Positions 6,478 to 14,776 of a stretch of DNA of 45,672 bases are shown here, piece after piece. Location of the stretch: contig JAJZBG010000011.1 of NCBI GenBank assembly GCA_021799035.1, positions 17,024-62,695 on the forward strand, written 5' to 3'. Source of the DNA: Actinomycetes bacterium. GTDB lineage: Bacteria; Actinomycetota; Acidimicrobiia; Acidimicrobiales; Acidimicrobiaceae. The translations under genes were made by a program, and so were the position numbers. The notes under the pieces were generated by a model. It was not told where the DNA came from. It did not search any database and worked only from the letters and a program-made list of their open reading frames with translations. Numbering within the stretch: the first letter of the stretch is position 1; every line of letters begins with the position of its first letter.

Positions 6478-8827
6478 CGAACGGAGGCACCTTTACGATA
6501 GTCGGATAGGGGATTGCGGGGAAGCTCTTCGGTCCATACCGGCCTTCGCGCCCCTTGGCGCGTGCATCAAGAGCACGCATGATCTTGTCAGGCGTGATCG
6601 GGACCTCGTCGACCCAGACCCCAAGAGCGTCGTGCACCGCCGATGCCACCGCGGGGATCACCGGTAGAAGCGGACCCTGGCCGACCTCTTTTGCACCATA
6701 GGGGCCCTCGAGATCGATAGTCTCAACAAGATAGGTCTCAACCTCTGGCATGTCCATGAAGGTGAGCGACTTGTAATCGAGCATTGACGGCACTTTGTGA
6801 AGCCCATGGCGATAGAGCTGCGCCTCCATAAGCGCCTCTCCAAGGCCCATGTAGACTCCACCTTCAACTTGTCCTCTCACGGTCAAAGAGTTGATCGGCC
6901 GGCCTATATCGTGGGCTATCCAAACCTTGTTTAGCTGGATCTCGCCACTATATGGGTCTGCATCGAGATCAACCACGGCCGCCGAGTAACTGTAGGCTGG
7001 GCTTGGCCCAACGCCCGATGCCTTGAACCTGCCTCCGATGTTCTTCGGAGGTGCATAGCTGCCACGCGTCGATAGCACGCCAAGCTTCTCCTGAGCGAGG
7101 TTCGCAGCTTCTTCGAAAGTCATCTCGCCGATCTTGCCTTCGCCGACCGTCACTTCGCTTGGGCTGCACTCCATTTTCTCAGCTACGGCATTGACTAGAA
7201 TCTCCCTCATCTCGTGCGCAGCCTGTAGTGCTGCATTGCCTGCCATGAATGTGACCCGAGAGGAGTAGGAGCCTAGATCAACTGGAGCCAGGCCTGTGTC
7301 ACCGCTGAAGATCCTGATATCGCTTGGCCAAAGCCCTAGCTCTTCAGCAGCAACTGTTGCCAATACGGTGTCGGATCCCTGTCCAATATCCGTCGCGCCA
7401 CAATAGAGCGATACGCCTCCCCGGTTCACCTGGACGATGCACTCGCTGTGGGGCAGCTTGTTCCAATAGATGGGAAGGCCGGCGCCGCACATGTAGCTAG
7501 ATATTGCAAAACCCATCCCGTGCCCAAGGCTCTTCTTGCGGCGGAGGAATCCCGAAGCCTCAATAACCTGCTCCGTGGCCTCTTCCAACCCGCAGGAGGT
7601 GATCCTAAGATGGTTGATCGTCCTGGTGTAAGGTTTGACGAAGTTGCGCCTTCGCAGCTCAACGGGATCAAGCCCTATGTCTTCGGCAATCTTGTCCAGG
7701 TGGAGTTCAAGCGCGAACCGCGGCTGGGGAGTGCCATGGCCCCTCTTTGGACCGCACGGGGCCTTGTTGGTGAATACCCTGACGCCTTCAAAGCGATATG
7801 CCGGAATGTTGTAGGTGGTCGGCTGAAGCGCGCCGGTATAGAGCATTGAAGCTGGGCCATAAGAGCCATATGCACCACCGTCCAACGCGGTTCGGAAGTG
7901 CATGGCTTGAATCTTGCCATCTTCAGACACTCCAGTCCTCACCCACATGAGAACCGGATGGCGGCCACGGTGGGTGTAAAAGACCTCTTCCCGGGTAAGG
8001 GTGCACTTGACAGGACGGCCCGTTATCATAGCCAGCTTGCACACCGCCACCTCGTGGGAAAACGGATCCGCTTTGCCACCGAATCCGCCTCCGTGAGGAG
8101 CTGCGATTACGCGTACATGGCTCATGGGCATTTCGAAGACTTTTGCCATCGCCCTGTGAACGTAGTGCGGATTCTGCGTTGAAGACCACAGCGTCAGCTG
8201 ATCCCCAACGTATGTGGCCGTGGCAGAGTGCTGCTCCATGGGCAAATGTGTGTTGCCCTCGTAAAAGAAGACGTCTTCGCGGATGTAGTTCGACTTGGCG
8301 AAGCCTTCGTCGACTTCGCCGAATTCCAGAGCTCCGGCTCGGTGGATATTGCCAGGCCCTGCGTAGTCTTGAATCGGCTCATCGCTTGGGGGAAGCAAAG
8401 CGTGCTCGATGGATTCTATCGCTTCCAGAGGCTGATACTCGACCTTGATAGCGCGGCATGCCGCCAGAGCAGTTTCCTCATCCACTGCCGCCACCGCTGC
8501 CACCGGATCGCCTACGAAGCGAACCTTCTCCCCTTCCAGGCCATGCTCGTCTTCACTGGTGGGCATGATCCCGTACTTGACCGGAAGGTCATCTTGGGTT
8601 ATCACTGCAACCACGCCTTCCATCGCCAGAGCTGGACTCGTGTCGATAGAAATGATGCGGGCATGCGGATGATGGCTTCTAAGAAGTTTGCAGAAGAGCG
8701 TGTTGGGGAGCTCTATGTCGTCCGCGTACGCGGTCAGCCCGATAAGCTTTCCAACCGCGTCAACCTTCGGCAGAGATTTCCCCACTACCCTGAGATCGGT
8801 TGCGCTCTCGCCTTCGATGGTGGTCAT
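6455..8827 (-). CDS. hcrA: 4-hydroxybenzoyl-CoA reductase-like, molybdenum (alpha) subunit
   Basis: 790 residues, close to the ~770 of known HcrA. It is a molybdopterin-binding subunit of the xanthine oxidase family, beginning with VVGKSLPKVDAVGKLIGLTAYADD. Molybdenum cofactor segments include HGGGFGGKADPF near residue 248 and the C-terminal GAKEVGQGPLLP, whose Glu corresponds to the catalytic glutamate of the family. In 4-hydroxybenzoyl-CoA reductase this subunit removes the para hydroxyl from the aryl-CoA ester to give benzoyl-CoA. Assignment to that branch rests mainly on the neighbouring beta subunit. The gene overlaps the small-subunit gene by 4 bp (ATGA) and the FAD subunit by 23 bp, forming one operon. 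Confidence 0.88.
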   Translation of the reverse strand: MTTIEGESATDLRVVGKSLPKVDAVGKLIGLTAYADDIELPNTLFCKLLRSHHPHARIISIDTSPALAMEGVVAVITQDDLPVKYGIMPTSEDEHGLEGEKVRFVGDPVAAVAAVDEETALAACRAIKVEYQPLEAIESIEHALLPPSDEPIQDYAGPGNIHRAGALEFGEVDEGFAKSNYIREDVFFYEGNTHLPMEQHSATATYVGDQLTLWSSTQNPHYVHRAMAKVFEMPMSHVRVIAAPHGGGFGGKADPFSHEVAVCKLAMITGRPVKCTLTREEVFYTHRGRHPVLMWVRTGVSEDGKIQAMHFRTALDGGAYGSYGPASMLYTGALQPTTYNIPAYRFEGVRVFTNKAPCGPKRGHGTPQPRFALELHLDKIAEDIGLDPVELRRRNFVKPYTRTINHLRITSCGLEEATEQVIEASGFLRRKKSLGHGMGFAISSYMCGAGLPIYWNKLPHSECIVQVNRGGVSLYCGATDIGQGSDTVLATVAAEELGLWPSDIRIFSGDTGLAPVDLGSYSSRVTFMAGNAALQAAHEMREILVNAVAEKMECSPSEVTVGEGKIGEMTFEEAANLAQEKLGVLSTRGSYAPPKNIGGRFKASGVGPSPAYSYSAAVVDLDADPYSGEIQLNKVWIAHDIGRPINSLTVRGQVEGGVYMGLGEALMEAQLYRHGLHKVPSMLDYKSLTFMDMPEVETYLVETIDLEGPYGAKEVGQGPLLPVIPAVASAVHDALGVWVDEVPITPDKIMRALDARAKGREGRYGPKSFPAIPYPTIVKVPPFDASSSSF

Positions 8828-9306
8828 GCCATTGCCCTCCCAGCATCTTCGACCGCTTCAATTATGGTGCCGTACCCGGTGCACCGGCACAGATTGCCCG
8901 ATAAAGCCTCTTTGATTTCTTCCCGTGATGGAGACGGATTTGCATCCAGCAGCGCCTTCGACGAGATGATCATTCCTGATGTGCAGTAGCCGCATTGCGA
9001 AGCTCCATGCTCCATGAAAGCTCGCTGAACAGGGTGCAACTCAGAACCGTTTGAGACGCCCTCTATAGTCGTTATATCGCTTCCCTCAACCTGCCCGGGA
9101 AGAACTAGGCAGCTCAACTGTGGCGTGCCATCGACCAGCACCATGCATGCTCCGCACTCGCCAGCCTCACAACCGTGCTTTGTCCCAGTAAGCCTCAGAT
9201 CCTCGCGAAGAATCTCTAGCAACGTCGCATAAGGCTTAACCAGCAGTTCGTGCTTGCGGCCGTTCACAGAAATCCGCAAGATTTCACGGCTGCCAATGTT
9301 ACTCAT
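8824..9306 (-). CDS. hcrC: 4-hydroxybenzoyl-CoA reductase-like, [2Fe-2S] (gamma) subunit
   Basis: 160 residues from the ATG at 9306, which follows a strong GAGGAGGTAAGC site; the frame opens 7 codons earlier. The plant-type ferredoxin cluster is seen as GCEAGECGACMVLVDGTPQLSC near residues 42-63. The second all-helical [2Fe-2S] domain is seen as QCGYCTSGMI and GNLCRCTGYGTI. This is the standard two-cluster small subunit of molybdenum hydroxylases, and its length matches HcrC (about 161). It is the first gene of the operon and relays electrons between the FAD and molybdenum subunits. A nearly ideal ribosome site suggests good expression. Confidence 0.9.
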   Translation of the reverse strand: MSNIGSREILRISVNGRKHELLVKPYATLLEILREDLRLTGTKHGCEAGECGACMVLVDGTPQLSCLVLPGQVEGSDITTIEGVSNGSELHPVQRAFMEHGASQCGYCTSGMIISSKALLDANPSPSREEIKEALSGNLCRCTGYGTIIEAVEDAGRAMA

Positions 9307-9998
9307 GCTTACCTCCTCACATGCCACAGCGCTGAGGGTCGTATAACTTATAGCTGTGACAACTTCTTCAGTTCATAAAGGCCGCAGTTATCGACGCAGC
9401 CCTGCAACTTTCACCGCTATCTAGACATGCGCTGGTGAGACATGCCGCCCCACCGCCAAAAAAGCTCAAAGAGAAGCAGCCGAAGCAAGATATCATGGAT
9501 TTCCGGCGTTCAGATCGCAACATTGATGTACTCCCCCCTTGAGCTCTGTCTACCTGCGACACCGGAAAGCGTACCACGGGCTCTAGACGGCGTTTAAATG
9601 GATCTGGCCGATTTTCCGCCCTGCGCAATAACACTGTTTAGCATGGGCATTTGCACACGCAACACCATCTGATATGGAGATGCCAGCTCCTCCACAAACC
9701 ATTCTACGACAACCTTGGCATATCAAATAGACGCCTGATCAATGCAGAAAACGCCATCACGGGGGGCGTCGGAGCGATACATTGCAAAGATGCACGAGGA
9801 TGGTTGGAATACCACTCGAACATGAATAGAGTTACCTAAAAGTCTCTTCGACCACTTTAAATGGGAACTGGAATGCATGCATCTTCTACTGAATGGCGAC
9901 CCGGGTGCAACTTGGGACCAATTCTGCCTGCCATGCACCGCAGTCCGATTGGAGTGGACGACAAACCACGAACACATGACAGGAAGGTGTGAGCTCAC
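9307..9998. other. 692-bp divergent control region between the reductase operon and ubiX
   Basis: No believable gene was found on either strand; the open frames present are short and lack ribosome sites or known families. It must hold the promoter of the reductase operon (leftward) and that of ubiX (rightward). A TATAAG-like box lies on the minus strand near 9343-9352, about 40 bases before the small-subunit start. No clear -35 partner was found, so I do not call a promoter. Confidence 0.55.
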
Positions 9999-10580
9999 AT
10001 GAGCCAAAACAGAAGGCTGATCGTAGGAATTTCCGGCTCGAGCGCGCCCCAGCTCGCGTTGACAATGCTGCACACCCTCAAAGAGGTCGAGGATATCGAA
10101 GTACACCTGGTCGTATCCAAGGGTGCCGAAAAGAGCATCGCCTACGAGATTGGAATAACACGCAAAGAGGTGGAAGCCTTGGGGGACGTGGTATATGACC
10201 CAGAAGATCTCGGCGCCGCCATCTCATCCGGTTCATTCAAGACCATGGGAATGGTCGTGATCCCGTGCTCCATGCGTACTCTTGCAGCTATTGCCTCAGG
10301 CTACACTCCTGACCTGCTCACCAGAACTGCAGACGTATGCCTGAAAGAGCGTCGAAAGCTCATAATGGTTACAAGAGAGACTCCGCTGAGCCTGATCCAC
10401 ATCCGCAACATGGAGACCGTCACGCTGGCAGGCGCGACTATCCTCCCTCCGGTGCCGGCCTTTTATCACCATCCCCAATCAATTGACGACCTTCTGAAGC
10501 AGACTGTCGGGAAAGTCCTTGACCAGTTCGAGATCGAGCACAAGCTCTTCAAGCGCTGGGAAGGCAAGGGACTCAAATAG
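9999..10580 (+). CDS. ubiX: UbiX-family flavin prenyltransferase
   Basis: 193 residues, the usual length for UbiX/Pad1. The N-terminal phosphate loop is ISGSSAPQ, where most homologs have GASGA. The second conserved segment is IPCSMRTLAAIASG, and the third is MVTRETPLSLIHIRNM. UbiX transfers a dimethylallyl group to FMN and makes the prenylated FMN required by UbiD enzymes. It is convergent with the ubiD-like gene 173 bp downstream, which makes functional pairing very likely. A ribosome site AGGAAGG lies about 11 bases before the ATG. Being beside the aryl-CoA reductase operon points to a catabolic rather than ubiquinone role. Confidence 0.92.
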   Translation: MSQNRRLIVGISGSSAPQLALTMLHTLKEVEDIEVHLVVSKGAEKSIAYEIGITRKEVEALGDVVYDPEDLGAAISSGSFKTMGMVVIPCSMRTLAAIASGYTPDLLTRTADVCLKERRKLIMVTRETPLSLIHIRNMETVTLAGATILPPVPAFYHHPQSIDDLLKQTVGKVLDQFEIEHKLFKRWEGKGLK

Positions 10581-10643
10581 CCCGCCAAAAAAGGTGCGAC
10601 AAAGGCTTCCGAGCAGGACGTGAAATTCAAACGCAGGGCATCA

Positions 10644-10680
10644 GAGAGACCTCGCAAGAGCGAATCCGGCAAGATCTCTC
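10644..10680 (+). terminator. Weak hairpin after ubiX
   Basis: GAGAGACCT at 10644-10652 pairs with AGATCTCTC at 10672-10680 at eight of nine positions. It lies between the convergent ubiX and ubiD genes. Only a short T-rich run follows, so terminator function is tentative. Confidence 0.3.
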
Positions 10681-10753
10681 ATGGTTTCAAGCTGTGCAAG
10701 CGCCGACATTTCATGCGTCGCTTCTAATTTGGTTCAGTTACCTATAAACTCTG

Positions 10754-12139
10754 CTAATCAAGGAAATCTGCTAGAAACACCTCTCCGTCGCCGACTGGGC
10801 GGATCCTCTCGTACTCCTCCCTCTCCTCAGGAAAAGAGGTGGCTGGCTTCGTGGCATCAATGACCATTTTGCTTCCAATGCGTTGCCAATCTGGACCGCC
10901 GGGTCCCTTGAGCTCTTTTCCGGTCGGATCCATCGGATGGATTCGAACCCCGTCCACTATCGAGACGTCGCGGGCGGGGTCAACCCTGGTGTTGATGGCC
11001 CAGAGGACCTCCCAATAGTCATAGATGTTCACATCGGTGTCGACCACAATCACAACCTTGGGGTGAAGAACGGGGCTGCCTAAGGCTGCTAAGCCAACGT
11101 TCTTTGCCTCACCGGCAAACCGAGGAGTCATCTGAATCACCACGCCAAAGATTCCAGGCAGGACGAGCAGATTGGCTATATCGACGTATCCGCCGACATT
11201 TTGAATATGGTTGTAGATTGCGGCACCAAATGGGAACTTGTGAAAGAGGCAGCCCTCCATTTCACTCCCATTTTGGAGATTCTTGAAGATGGCATCGCTC
11301 CGCTTGGTGACTTTGTCAACGACAATTACCGGGTTCTTGCCAGTTCCAGCGATGTAGTAGTCCTGGAATTCGCTGAACGGCCCCTCTTCCTCCCGCTCAA
11401 ATGGCGGAATGTGGCCTTCGACTACTATCTCTGCATAGGCTGGCACGTGGATGTCGCTATTTTCAGACTTCACCATCTGTACCGGTTCTCCAAGAAGAGC
11501 TCCAGCTATCTCCATCTCGTCCATACCAAATGAGCCGCTAATGGCGGCAGCCATGTAGTAAAGAGGATGATGCCCTATCACCACCGAAACTGGCATTGCC
11601 TTACCCATGGCCTCATACTTTGAGTAGATTGCCCTGGTGTGTCTAGGGACCATCAAGATTCCAGTCTGCCGAGGACCCTTGACCTGCAGCCTGTGGATGC
11701 TGACGTTTTGGCGGCCGGTTTCGGGATCCATGGTGAACACCATTCCGGATCCTATAACCTCGCCGCCATCTTTTGTGCCAGCTCTGTGAACAGGCCATTT
11801 CGTGAGATCGATCTGGTCGCCTTCCAGAATCTCCTCCTTCACGGGCCCCGTCGAGACCTTTTCCCAAGGCAGCGTGTCTGACATCTTGGTGGCAAGGAAA
11901 CGAACAACCTCTTCCTTTTTCATGCCAAATGCCAGCGCGACATGATCCATGTTTGCCGGAGCATTCCCCACTGAACGCCAGCCCGGTGCGCCTGTCAAAG
12001 AATGGAACATCAAAGCCTTGGAACGAGACTGGTAAAGCAAAGCCCCCATCTGCGTCTTTGGATCTACGGGCTTCTTGATATGCAATAGCTCACCGTGATT
12101 CTCCAGCGTGTCCAACCAGCTGCGCAAATCTTTGACCAC
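10754..12139 (-). CDS. UbiD-family prenyl-FMN-dependent aryl (de)carboxylase
   Basis: 461 residues from the GTG at 12139, preceded by GAGAGGGGAG; the open frame starts 11 codons earlier with a TTG that has no ribosome site. It is a full-length UbiD/Fdc-type enzyme. The prenyl-FMN and metal site segment NVSIHRLQVK gives Asn145 and Arg150. The acid motif EEEGPFSEF gives Glu252 and Glu257, with the same 5-residue spacing as E277/E282 of fungal Fdc1. Such enzymes add or remove CO2 from aromatic or alpha,beta-unsaturated acids, including phenol/4-hydroxybenzoate, protocatechuate and vanillate. UbiX supplies the cofactor. The direction and substrate here are open; the context favours a hydroxyarene. 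Confidence 0.9.
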   Translation of the reverse strand: MVKDLRSWLDTLENHGELLHIKKPVDPKTQMGALLYQSRSKALMFHSLTGAPGWRSVGNAPANMDHVALAFGMKKEEVVRFLATKMSDTLPWEKVSTGPVKEEILEGDQIDLTKWPVHRAGTKDGGEVIGSGMVFTMDPETGRQNVSIHRLQVKGPRQTGILMVPRHTRAIYSKYEAMGKAMPVSVVIGHHPLYYMAAAISGSFGMDEMEIAGALLGEPVQMVKSENSDIHVPAYAEIVVEGHIPPFEREEEGPFSEFQDYYIAGTGKNPVIVVDKVTKRSDAIFKNLQNGSEMEGCLFHKFPFGAAIYNHIQNVGGYVDIANLLVLPGIFGVVIQMTPRFAGEAKNVGLAALGSPVLHPKVVIVVDTDVNIYDYWEVLWAINTRVDPARDVSIVDGVRIHPMDPTGKELKGPGGPDWQRIGSKMVIDATKPATSFPEEREEYERIRPVGDGEVFLADFLD

Positions 12140-12322
12140 GGCAACTCCCCTCTCCACGTCCTGTATCGGCAAAAGGCCGGCCTTTGGTATCGGCGAACGT
12201 TTTCAAACTAGGTGACAGGTAAAACTAAAGCAACTATAAGACCTTTTAGGCACGCAATGCCAATGCTGGGAGACGATGTCAGAAGTCTTTAATGGCAACA
12301 CACGCCCGAAGAGCCCAGCTTG

Positions 12323-13708
12323 TCAGACTTCTGGCTCTACGACCACTTGGGCAATCGGCCTGCCTATCTGGCGATAAGCCGGATATAGCGCTGCGACGCC
12401 GCCGACAAATAGCGCAACGATAGCCCCGGATGCCAGCAAAGTCACGGGGGTACCGATCTGATCTGCTACAGCACTCACCGGCATCACCGATATCGGCCGT
12501 ATTGACTGTGCGATCATGTAAACGCCCATCACTCGGCCATACTGTCCCGGATCAGTGCTCATCATGATCAAGCTCGAATTCAGGGCCTGATAGGCATCGC
12601 CAGTCATGCCAGTGAGAAAGAGAAACGGTATGGCGATGGCAAGATCGTTCATGTGCACGAAGAGGGAAAAGCCGACCAGCGAAAGACCGAACGAGATTCC
12701 CAAAAGCAGCTGGAGGCTGGCCTTCTTCGGATATCTGGCAAATGAGGCCACGAGCAGGGTTCCCACCAGCGAACCGACGCCGCCTATGCTCAGCAGCACT
12801 CCCAGAAGTGTCGAACCCCCGTGAAGAGGGCCGTCTGCGACTGCCGGCATCAGATTTAGATAGGGCATTCCCAGCGCAAGAGGTATGAAGCCAAGGCTCA
12901 TGAGCACCAGAAGTCCAGGCTTGCGCCAGACATAGCTGAACCCGTCTTTGACGCTTTCACTCATTCTCTTCCTCGGCCCCGATGGGCTCCCGTGGTTATG
13001 GACCCTGAGCGTGGACAAAGTAACCCACAGCCAGCACGCGGCTATCGCAAAGAATGTGCCGGATAATCCAAAATGCGGTGTCGCGATGAGAAGCCCGGCG
13101 ATCGCTGGTCCAGCGACACGGGTCATGTTCATTCCCGCATTGTTAAGGGCTACCGCATTCGGAAGCAAATGGCCGGTTCCCACGACCTGCGGAGCATAGG
13201 CTTGGCGTGCAGGCATCAAGAACCCGAAGCAGACTCCTTGGAGGAAACCCAGGATAACCAGCCATGAAATCGTAAGCAAATGCTCGATGTACAAAACGCC
13301 TGTCAAGACACTGAGCAATGTCATTGGCACACTCGTCCATACAATTACGTCTCTCTTGCTGAACCTATCGGCAAGATAACCGCCAACAGGCGAGAGGACT
13401 ATCCTCGGAAGGCCGGTGGCCAAGGTGACGATTCCTATGGCAAAAGCGCTCCCAGTCAGGCGGTACGCCAGAAAACCCCTTGCAACCTGCTGAAACTGCA
13501 TGCCAGTCCAGGAACCCATGAATCCGAACCACAGAACCCTGAAATCGCGAATCTTGAGGGATTCGAAAGTGTTTGACATCGCTTTCGCGCGCATCCTGCC
13601 CAGCCGAGAATCACTCTGTGAAGCTGCATCCACGGACCTGCCCGTCTCTGACTGGTCGGATGGGACGCTCCCAGGCTCAACCTGATCGCTGATGATCCCT
13701 TCGCTCAT
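12323..13708 (-). CDS. MFS exporter (MFS_3/EntS-like)
   Basis: 461 residues with about twelve hydrophobic segments after a ~55-residue polar N-terminus. The region IRDFRVLWFGFMGSWTGMQF is typical of the first helix of the MFS_3/enterobactin-exporter type. The loop between helices 2 and 3 carries GGYLADRFSKRDVI, a version of the MFS signature. A cytoplasmic linker with RKRMSESVKDGFSYVWRKPG separates the halves. It is probably a proton-driven exporter of a small organic molecule in the cytoplasmic membrane. It lies 183 bp upstream of the ubiD start on the same strand and may share the aromatic locus, for example in export of a toxic intermediate. The start is uncertain because no good ribosome site was seen at 13708. 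Confidence 0.85.
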   Translation of the reverse strand: MSEGIISDQVEPGSVPSDQSETGRSVDAASQSDSRLGRMRAKAMSNTFESLKIRDFRVLWFGFMGSWTGMQFQQVARGFLAYRLTGSAFAIGIVTLATGLPRIVLSPVGGYLADRFSKRDVIVWTSVPMTLLSVLTGVLYIEHLLTISWLVILGFLQGVCFGFLMPARQAYAPQVVGTGHLLPNAVALNNAGMNMTRVAGPAIAGLLIATPHFGLSGTFFAIAACWLWVTLSTLRVHNHGSPSGPRKRMSESVKDGFSYVWRKPGLLVLMSLGFIPLALGMPYLNLMPAVADGPLHGGSTLLGVLLSIGGVGSLVGTLLVASFARYPKKASLQLLLGISFGLSLVGFSLFVHMNDLAIAIPFLFLTGMTGDAYQALNSSLIMMSTDPGQYGRVMGVYMIAQSIRPISVMPVSAVADQIGTPVTLLASGAIVALFVGGVAALYPAYRQIGRPIAQVVVEPEV

Positions 13709-14776
13709 CTTGAAATCTGAAATTTCATTTACAAACCCTTTGAATTAATTCATTTTCGCACATTACTCGACATCTAGAAATGCCCGGAATAAGGCGCATA
13801 CTGGGGCCGGGCGCGGTGCCAATCTGCCTGCAGACGAATTGGCGAAGCTTCAACTACGCGACTTGAAGACGGCACATGACGCAAAACAGAGTCGCGACAC
13901 CCGTGTGGGGGTGAGCAGACTGCCATTACCCAACGAGCACAAGCTGCATTTGCAGTTGGTGTCGAGCAATCAGGCCTGCTGATCGAGACAGGGCTTCCAA
14001 TTGCCGCCAGCTGCAGCCACTCGCCAACTATCTCCAAACCGCGACCATCCATTACCAGACATCCCCTGACCTAGGCGTCTCAAACCAAGTGAATAAGTCG
14101 ACGGCAGGATCGCCACCTCAACCCGCCACCACGGGAATCTTCAAGGCATTCGCATGGCTCCAGCCGAAGACTATCATCCGCGCCCCGCCGAGACTGAAAA
14201 GTTGCTTCTTACGCAACGCCGAAAATGCAGCACTCGTTGCGCCAGTATTGCCACGCCGATAAACCTATCAGTTAGAGGCAATACTCAGTTTTGAAGGCGT
14301 CCAGAGAAGTCGGGCGCGGTGCACTTTGTTGAGTAATACAACTAAATAGAGCCTACCACGAAGGGCTGCAAAACCAACCTAGCAAGCTGGAGTAGCCGTG
14401 CGGATCCTTTGCGCTGAAGAGCTGGCTTCCAAGTCCACCAAGATCAAATTCCCAACCCGACCCGGTGTGCCCATTCAGGCAAGTGAACATCAACAACAAT
14501 GGCACATACGTTTGCATGCTGGATGGCATTATTACGGTGGCAGTTCACAGTTCTCTTTGATGCCCCCTGGCCTTTATAGATGGACGTTGGTCGGCTAGGC
14601 TTGTTGGTGTCTGAGGATCGCTGGCCAAGCCTCTTCTTCAATCGGAATCACAAGAGAACATCGCGTTCTCCGCCAATGGCATTTCGGCAGGATTCTGTGT
14701 GCACCGCTGACTTCAATTTCATGGCTGCACACACTGCCCGTGCGCATTGTGGCTGGTACGCGAAAGTGAGGTTGAA
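13709..14776. other. 1.07-kb stretch without a supported gene
   Basis: Several short open frames exist (for example 13774-14052 minus and 14398-14598 plus), but none has a ribosome site, an identifiable family or a continuous domain. Composition is similar to coding DNA around 13790-14060, so an eroded gene is possible. The right end must contain the promoter of the aldehyde dehydrogenase. Confidence 0.5.

Noticed and set aside
5491-9306. Xanthine or CO dehydrogenase
   Set aside because: The FAD subunit carries the four-Cys insertion specific to 4-hydroxybenzoyl-CoA reductase and there is no CoxL-type AYXCSFR motif in the large subunit.
13774-14052. 92-residue minus-strand open frame as a gene
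   Set aside because: No ribosome site or recognisable domain; kept only as possible gene debris.
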